From assembly GCA_937974415.1 (NCBI GenBank), contig CALJXB010000189.1, positions 1 through 11,001 on the forward strand: a stretch of DNA of 11,001 nucleotides, read 5' to 3'. The notes under the pieces were generated by a model. The model worked only from the letters and a program-made list of their open reading frames with translations. It did not search any database and was not told the origin of the DNA. This document shows, in pieces, positions 5,454 to 11,001 of this stretch (positions within the stretch are counted from its first letter, which is position 1; each line of letters begins with the position of its first letter). Position numbers and translations under genes: made by a program. This DNA is from an uncultured Kiloniellales bacterium (lineage in GTDB: Bacteria > Pseudomonadota > Alphaproteobacteria > Kiloniellales > JAKSDN01).

Positions 5454-6407
5454 ATGGCCAAGACCTACCACCAACCTCTGGGCGGCAACGAAATGCCGCG
5501 CTTCGCCGGGCCGGCGACCATGATGCGGCTTCCGTCCAACGTGGAAGCCGCCGAGCTGGATGTTTGTTTCGTCGGCGTGCCGCTCGATGTCGGCACCTCG
5601 AACCGCGGTGGCGCGCGCTTCGGGCCGCGCCAGATCCGCGCTGAATCGGCGATGATTCGCCCTTACAACATGGCGACCCGGGCCGCGCCCTTCGATTCCC
5701 TGTCGGTGGCCGACATCGGCGACGTGGCGATCAATACCTTCGATCTCAAGAAATCGGTCGCGCTCATCGAAGAGGCCTACGATACCATACTCGAGCAAGA
5801 CTGCCTGCCGCTCACCCTGGGCGGCGACCATACCATCGTGCTGCCGATCCTGCGGGCCATAAGCAAGAAGCATGGGCCCGTCGGGGTGGTGCACGTCGAT
5901 GCCCACGCCGATGTCAACGACACCATGTTCGGCGAGAAGATCGCCCACGGCACCCCGTTCAGGCGGGTCGTCGAAGAGGGTCTGGTCGACCCCAAGCGGG
6001 TGGTCCAGATCGGCCTCAGGGCCACCGGCTACGAGGCCGAAGACTTCGACTGGCCGCGTCAGCAGGGCTTCCGCGTGGTCCAGGCCGAGGAGTGCTGGTA
6101 CAAATCCCTGGTGCCGCTCATGGAGGAAGTGCGCGCCCAGATGGGCGATCACCCGGTTTACGTCAGCTTCGACATCGACGGCCTCGACCCGGCCTTTGCG
6201 CCCGGCACCGGGACCCCGGAGATCGGCGGCCTCACCAACATCCAAGGAATCGAGATCCTGCGCGGCTGCCGCGGCCTCAACTTGGTCGGCGGCGACATGG
6301 TCGAGGTCTCGCCGCCCTACGACCGCTCGGGCAATACGGCACTCTTGGCGGCAAACCTGCTCTACGAAATGCTTTGCAGCCTGCCCGGCGTCGCGCTGCG
6401 CAACTGA
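5454..6407 (+). CDS. gbuA: Guanidinobutyrase (ureohydrolase family)
   Basis: A 317-residue cytosolic enzyme of the arginase/agmatinase family, preceded by GAGGGGG four bases from the ATG. The two-manganese centre is complete: His126 (GGDHT), Asp149, His151 and Asp153 (VDAHADVND), Asp240 and Asp242 (SFDIDGLDP). The whole sequence closely follows my recollection of Pseudomonas aeruginosa GbuA, from the N-terminal TYHQPLGGNEMPRF through RPYNMATRAAPFDSL to GTPEIGGLT and the C-terminal LLYEMLC; agmatinase (SpeB) and guanidinopropionase (GpuA) lack this N terminus. It hydrolyses 4-guanidinobutyrate to 4-aminobutyrate and urea in arginine breakdown by the transaminase/decarboxylase route. No transporter, regulator or aminotransferase lies beside it here, so it seems to be a single-gene unit. 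Agmatinase activity is the main alternative. Confidence 0.9.
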   Translation: MAKTYHQPLGGNEMPRFAGPATMMRLPSNVEAAELDVCFVGVPLDVGTSNRGGARFGPRQIRAESAMIRPYNMATRAAPFDSLSVADIGDVAINTFDLKKSVALIEEAYDTILEQDCLPLTLGGDHTIVLPILRAISKKHGPVGVVHVDAHADVNDTMFGEKIAHGTPFRRVVEEGLVDPKRVVQIGLRATGYEAEDFDWPRQQGFRVVQAEECWYKSLVPLMEEVRAQMGDHPVYVSFDIDGLDPAFAPGTGTPEIGGLTNIQGIEILRGCRGLNLVGGDMVEVSPPYDRSGNTALLAANLLYEMLCSLPGVALRN

Positions 6408-6436
6408 TCTCCAGAGGGGCCGGTCTGGCGCCTTTT

Positions 6437-6474
6437 CGCTGGTTCCAGCGGGACTGCCGTGTACGTATCCGTAC
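6437..6474 (+). terminator. Two small hairpins after gbuA
   Basis: CGCTGG (6437-6442) and CCAGCG (6445-6450) are complementary, and GTACG (6461-6465) pairs with CGTAC (6470-6474) around TATC. They start 30 bases after the gbuA stop. Neither has a T run, so termination would be weak or Rho-dependent. Confidence 0.3.
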
Positions 6475-6514
6475 GCCTTGGAAAGCCGGCGCGCATCAAA
6501 AATTATTTCTTGTT

Positions 6515-6529
6515 GTCACAATACGTGAC
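6515..6529. promoter_or_regulatory. Dyad GTCAC-N5-GTGAC
   Basis: GTCAC (6515-6519), AATAC, GTGAC (6525-6529) is a perfect 15-base dyad at the left edge of the AT-rich island. Its form fits a dimeric repressor operator; no regulator gene is present in the window to match it to. Confidence 0.3.
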
Positions 6530-6738
6530 TTTAGAAAGATCTTACGATTGGCCAATTTTTCTTTGGGGCCTCTTGATGATTACTTGAGAACAGCCCGGAA
6601 GTACATTCTGACTTTGGGCCTGACTTGAAGGCCCAGCGCGCCTGCGCTCTTCCCGTTCGAAATAATCGCAGATAATTCGTAATAATTGAACTTATCGAAC
6701 TCGACGTTTGTAAAAGAAATACGCTTATATTGACAAAT

Positions 6739-6768
6739 TGATGATATAATAATAAGAACATATCATCA
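6739..6768. repeat. Inverted repeat TGATGATAT / ATATCATCA
   Basis: Perfect 9-base arms at 6739-6747 and 6760-6768 enclose the 12-base AATAATAAGAAC. It lies in the middle of the AT-rich island. A DNA-binding site, a weak RNA hairpin or a mobile-element end are possible; no matching direct duplication was noticed. Confidence 0.45.
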
Positions 6769-7225
6769 CCACCACATCTGATATTTCCATAGAGTTCGCC
6801 GCATTCATTAAGATTTTTCGATCTACATAGATATATATACATAAACATTGTGAGAATTATACTTGTTTTTATTATGCTTTGATTGACGAAAAACCAAACT
6901 CGGCGATCAATAATAGAATTGTTTCAATCTTTTTTTGCGACTATAAGCGGCGCGGTTGCAGTGGATGGTTTGCGAGTCGTGTCTCGTAGTCATGTCGGAG
7001 AAAGGCTGGCTTACGGAGCGCATCGTCGCCATCGGCAGCAGACCAGGATGGGGCAAATGCGTTGGGTGTTGCGGCTGGCGATCCGCCGAGCGGCGTGTAC
7101 CCAGCCTCGGGCGAGGGTTTTACGGCGAAGACGAGATGGGCGGACCGGAGCCTCGCACTGGGAGGGTGAGCGAGGATCGGGTTAGGTCCGTTCAGGAACT
7201 GGATAGCTAGTGAAACGCGGGTAAC

Positions 7226-9019
<1,794 letters not shown>

Positions 9020-9051
9020 CACAGCCCCGTGCGGCGGCGGCGCTTGCCGCG

Positions 9052-10002
9052 ATGTTTGTGATGGCTGCTATAGTCGCCTTGACCGGCGCCAGTGGATTCC
9101 TGGGCCGCACCTTCACAAAGCACCTTCTTGCGAGCGGCTGGCAGGTCCGGGCGCTGGTCCGCCGCCCGGCCCCCGACTTGGAGGACATGGGCGCGATTCC
9201 CATTGCCGGCGCGATGGAGCAGCGGGACAGCCTCGAGCGCTTGGTCGAGGGCGCCGATGCGGTCGTTCACTGCGCCGGGTTGCTCAAGGCACGGCACAAG
9301 GGGGAATTCACCGCCGTCAACGTGGAGGGCACCGCGCGGCTGGCCGAAGCGGCAGCAGGGTGTCCGCGCCCGCCGCGGTTTCTCCTGCTGTCGTCCCTGG
9401 CGGCGCGCGAGCCTACGATTTCGCCCTACGCCGCCAGCAAGCGCGGCGCCGAAGAGACCCTGGCCCGCTGCGCCGGACCGCTGGAGCATTGCAGCCTGCG
9501 ACCCCCGGGAGTCTACGGCCCTGGCGATCGGGCCACGCTGCCCCTGTTTCGCCAGATGACCCAGGGATTCCTGCTGGTGCCCAGGGTGCCGCGGGCGCAC
9601 TTTTCCCTGCTCCACGTCGAGGACCTGGCAGATGTCGTCGATCATGTGCTCGCCAAGCGGGACTGGGGCGGCCGCGTTCTGGAAGTGGACGACGGGCGGG
9701 ACGGCGGCTACGGCTGGCCCGATTTGGCCGAGACGGCCGGCCGGCACCTGAAACGGCGGGTGCGACCGATCGCAGTGCCGCAGGGGCTCCTCTTGGGCCC
9801 GGCCGCGTTGAACCGGTGGCTGGCCAGTGTCGTCGGCCGGTCGACCTTTTTCACGCCCGGCAAGCTCCGCGAGTTCTTTCATCCCGATTGGGTGGCGCGG
9901 CCCGAGCCGGATGGCCTGCTCGGCGACTGGCAGGCGCGCCACACCTTCGAAACCGGCTTTCCGGCCACCCTCGAGTGGTACCGCAATGCGGGGTGGCTTT
10001 AG
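9052..10002 (+). CDS. cerR: SDR-type NAD(P)-dependent reductase, ceramide reductase-like
   Basis: A 316-residue extended short-chain dehydrogenase. The nucleotide-binding TGASGFLG is at residues 11-18, a basic RALVRRP follows the second strand (33-39), suggesting NADP(H), and the catalytic set is Ser114 or Ser115 (LLSSLA) with Tyr126 and Lys130 (PYAASK). LRPPGVYGPGD (149-159) is the usual epimerase-family substrate-side motif. In Caulobacter the corresponding gene, beside spt, encodes CerR, which reduces 3-oxoceramide to ceramide; the context here argues for the same role. It starts 32 bases after the acyl-AMP ligase. A second in-frame ATG at 9061 (MAAIVALTGAS) is an equally good start and puts the Rossmann strand at the very N terminus; neither has a clear ribosome site. 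Without the neighbours it would only be called an epimerase/dehydratase-family protein. Confidence 0.82.
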   Translation: MFVMAAIVALTGASGFLGRTFTKHLLASGWQVRALVRRPAPDLEDMGAIPIAGAMEQRDSLERLVEGADAVVHCAGLLKARHKGEFTAVNVEGTARLAEAAAGCPRPPRFLLLSSLAAREPTISPYAASKRGAEETLARCAGPLEHCSLRPPGVYGPGDRATLPLFRQMTQGFLLVPRVPRAHFSLLHVEDLADVVDHVLAKRDWGGRVLEVDDGRDGGYGWPDLAETAGRHLKRRVRPIAVPQGLLLGPAALNRWLASVVGRSTFFTPGKLREFFHPDWVARPEPDGLLGDWQARHTFETGFPATLEWYRNAGWL

Positions 10003-10084
10003 CCGTGGCGCGCCGGCGACCTGAAACGAAGGGAACGGGCCGGCACTGGGGCCTTGGCCTTCCTGTCAGATGGACTAGACTTCG

Positions 10085-10348
10085 ATGACGGATACCATGC
10101 AAAGCGAAACTGACGAGGTCTTGCGGGAGATCTGCGTTCTCCTGGAGGCCCACAACCCGAACCACATTGCGATTACCGAAGAGACGGACCTGAGCGCCGA
10201 TCTCAATATCGATTCCGTGGCGGCGATGGATGTCATCATGAATATCGAGGACAAGTTCGAAATCGATATTCCCCTGAATCAGGTGGGCGAGCTGCGCAGC
10301 GTGCGCGACCTTGCCGAGGTGGTTCGCGCGCAACTGAAAGACGGCTGA
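10085..10348 (+). CDS. acpR: Dedicated acyl carrier protein of the ceramide cluster
   Basis: An 87-residue acidic, helical protein of carrier-protein size. The phosphopantetheine attachment site is Ser44 in DLNIDSVAAMDVIMNIEDKF; the usual DSL reads DSV, and the acidic helix II (DVIMNIEDKFEIDIP) is conserved. It is the likely acceptor of the acyl group from the upstream acyl-AMP ligase and the acyl donor for the serine palmitoyltransferase that follows after only four bases. In Caulobacter the same position is held by the specialised carrier AcpR. ATG at 10085 gives 87 residues; an in-frame ATG at 10097 would give 83. An 82-base gap separates it from the reductase, without a clear promoter. 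It is clearly not the housekeeping AcpP, whose fatty-acid synthesis neighbours are absent. Confidence 0.88.
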   Translation: MTDTMQSETDEVLREICVLLEAHNPNHIAITEETDLSADLNIDSVAAMDVIMNIEDKFEIDIPLNQVGELRSVRDLAEVVRAQLKDG

Positions 10349-10352
10349 TCCC

Positions 10353-11001
10353 ATGGATATCCTCGACAAGTACGACGTCATCGCGAAGCGCCACTCGGGC
10401 CTGCTCGACGTCGGCGAGGAGCCCTTCGGGCTGCGCATGGAGCGGGTGCTTTCGGCGACCGAGGCCCTGGTCAACGGCCGCAAGACGATCCTCGCCGGGA
10501 CCAACAACTATCTCGGCCTGACCTTCGACCCGGACTGCATTGCCGCCGGCGTCGAGGCGATGCAGACCCAGGGCACCGGGACAACCGGCTCGCGCATCGC
10601 CAACGGCACCTATGCCATGCACCAGGACCTGGAAACCGCGATCGCCAGTTATCTCAACCGCAAGCACGCCATCGTGTTCTCGACCGGATACCAGGCCAAC
10701 CTGGGCATGCTGTCGGGCCTCGCCGGGCCGCACGACGTCATCTTCATGGATGCCGATTCCCACTCCAGCATCTACGACGGCGTTCGCCTGAGCGGCGCCA
10801 AGATCATCCGCTTCCGCCACAACGACGCCGACGACCTGGACCGCCGCTTGACCCGCTCCCAGGACGACGGGGCCTGCAAGCTGATCGTCGTCGAGGGCAT
10901 CTATTCCATGTTGGGCGACAAGGCGCCCATGAGGGAGTTCGCCGAGGTCAAGCGCAAGCACGGCGCCTACCTGCTGGTCGACGAGGCCCATTCCCTGGGC
11001 G
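10353..11001 (+). CDS. spt: Serine palmitoyltransferase (alpha-oxoamine synthase), N-terminal part
   Basis: 216 residues of a protein of about 400 are present; the gene runs off the right edge. It belongs to the PLP-dependent alpha-oxoamine synthases. Seen: NNYLGL (51-56), GTGTTGSR (74-81), STGYQAN (110-116), His137 in DADSHSSIYDG, which would stack on the PLP ring, and Asp210 and His213 in DEAHSLG for the pyridine nitrogen and substrate. The PLP lysine lies beyond the window. Serine palmitoyltransferase joins L-serine and a C16-type acyl group to 3-oxosphinganine, the first step of sphingolipid synthesis. Relatives KBL, AONS and ALAS share the fold; the acyl-ligase, ACP and CerR-like neighbours decide for Spt. 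ATG at 10353 follows the ACP stop by four bases, with no strong ribosome site, so translation is probably coupled. Confidence 0.9.
   Translation, partial: MDILDKYDVIAKRHSGLLDVGEEPFGLRMERVLSATEALVNGRKTILAGTNNYLGLTFDPDCIAAGVEAMQTQGTGTTGSRIANGTYAMHQDLETAIASYLNRKHAIVFSTGYQANLGMLSGLAGPHDVIFMDADSHSSIYDGVRLSGAKIIRFRHNDADDLDRRLTRSQDDGACKLIVVEGIYSMLGDKAPMREFAEVKRKHGAYLLVDEAHSLG

Larger units (their letters stand above)
6408..7225. other. Long intergenic stretch, 818 bases: AT-rich island then GC-rich block
   Basis: No credible protein gene is seen. From about 6495 to 6945 the DNA is strongly AT-rich, unlike all flanking sequence, with many stops and several small inverted repeats. A minus-strand frame of 105 codons (6848 to 6531) has no Shine-Dalgarno and no recognisable motif. 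Promoter-like boxes exist on both strands, for example TTGTGA (6848-6853) with TATTAT (6870-6875, 16-base spacer) on plus and TATAAT (6861 to 6856) on minus, but such matches are cheap in AT-rich DNA. From about 6950 to 7225 composition returns to GC-rich with no gene signature; it may be a leader or a decayed gene upstream of the acyl-AMP ligase. Confidence 0.6.

Noticed and set aside
5292..6245. Minus-strand open frame of 317 codons opposite gbuA
   Set aside because: Shadow of gbuA, whose metal ligands and full length are clear.
6531..6848. 105-codon minus-strand ORF in the AT-rich island
   Set aside because: No Shine-Dalgarno, no domain, and a mixed composition that runs out of the AT-rich island; may be chance, so not annotated as a gene.

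Overview
The window is GC-rich (apart from one AT-rich stretch) with strong G/C third-position bias, GTG and TTG starts, and gene families typical of an alphaproteobacterium. The best lineage hint is the right-hand gene set, which matches the Caulobacter-type ceramide (sphingolipid) genes. A genus cannot be read from the sequence.

Layout. (1) 1-2494, plus strand: the end of a succinyl-CoA-synthetase-type beta subunit, the full alpha subunit (overlapping by one base), and a ketopantoate-reductase-family oxidoreductase with a TTG start. Both ligase subunits carry changes in normally invariant glycine loops, so this looks like a paralogue for another carboxylic acid rather than the TCA-cycle enzyme. 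(2) 2495-2627: a convergent intergenic region with nested inverted repeats. (3) 2628-4412, minus strand: a DASS/SLC13-family anion transporter with two cytosolic RCK_C (TrkA-C) domains. (4) 4413-5453: a gene-poor stretch with a degenerate tRNA-3'-end-like structure, two tandem repeats, a DnaA-box match, operator-like dyads, a strong terminator hairpin without an obvious upstream gene, and an 86-residue ORF that is only the N-terminal Arm DNA-binding domain of a P4-type tyrosine integrase. This reads as the scar of an integrated element. (5) 5454-6407: guanidinobutyrase (gbuA), apparently a single-gene unit. (6) 6408-7225: 818 bases without a convincing gene; its middle is strikingly AT-rich and its last ~270 bases are a GC-rich block of unknown nature. 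(7) 7226-11001: fatty-acyl-AMP ligase/acyl-ACP synthetase (aasR-like), SDR-type ceramide reductase (cerR-like), dedicated acyl carrier protein (acpR-like) and serine palmitoyltransferase (spt, cut by the window edge), all on the plus strand and closely spaced.

How the genes work together. The last four genes give a coherent route: AasR activates a fatty acid with ATP and loads it on AcpR; Spt condenses the acyl group with serine to 3-oxosphinganine; after N-acylation by a ceramide synthase (not in this window), CerR reduces 3-oxoceramide to ceramide. The left-hand genes suggest CoA activation plus NADPH reduction of an unidentified small acid. GbuA splits 4-guanidinobutyrate to GABA and urea. 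Nothing here is clearly a wholly new system; the most unusual items are the divergent CoA ligase with its reductase, the integration scar with the orphan Arm domain, and the AT-rich island upstream of the ceramide genes.
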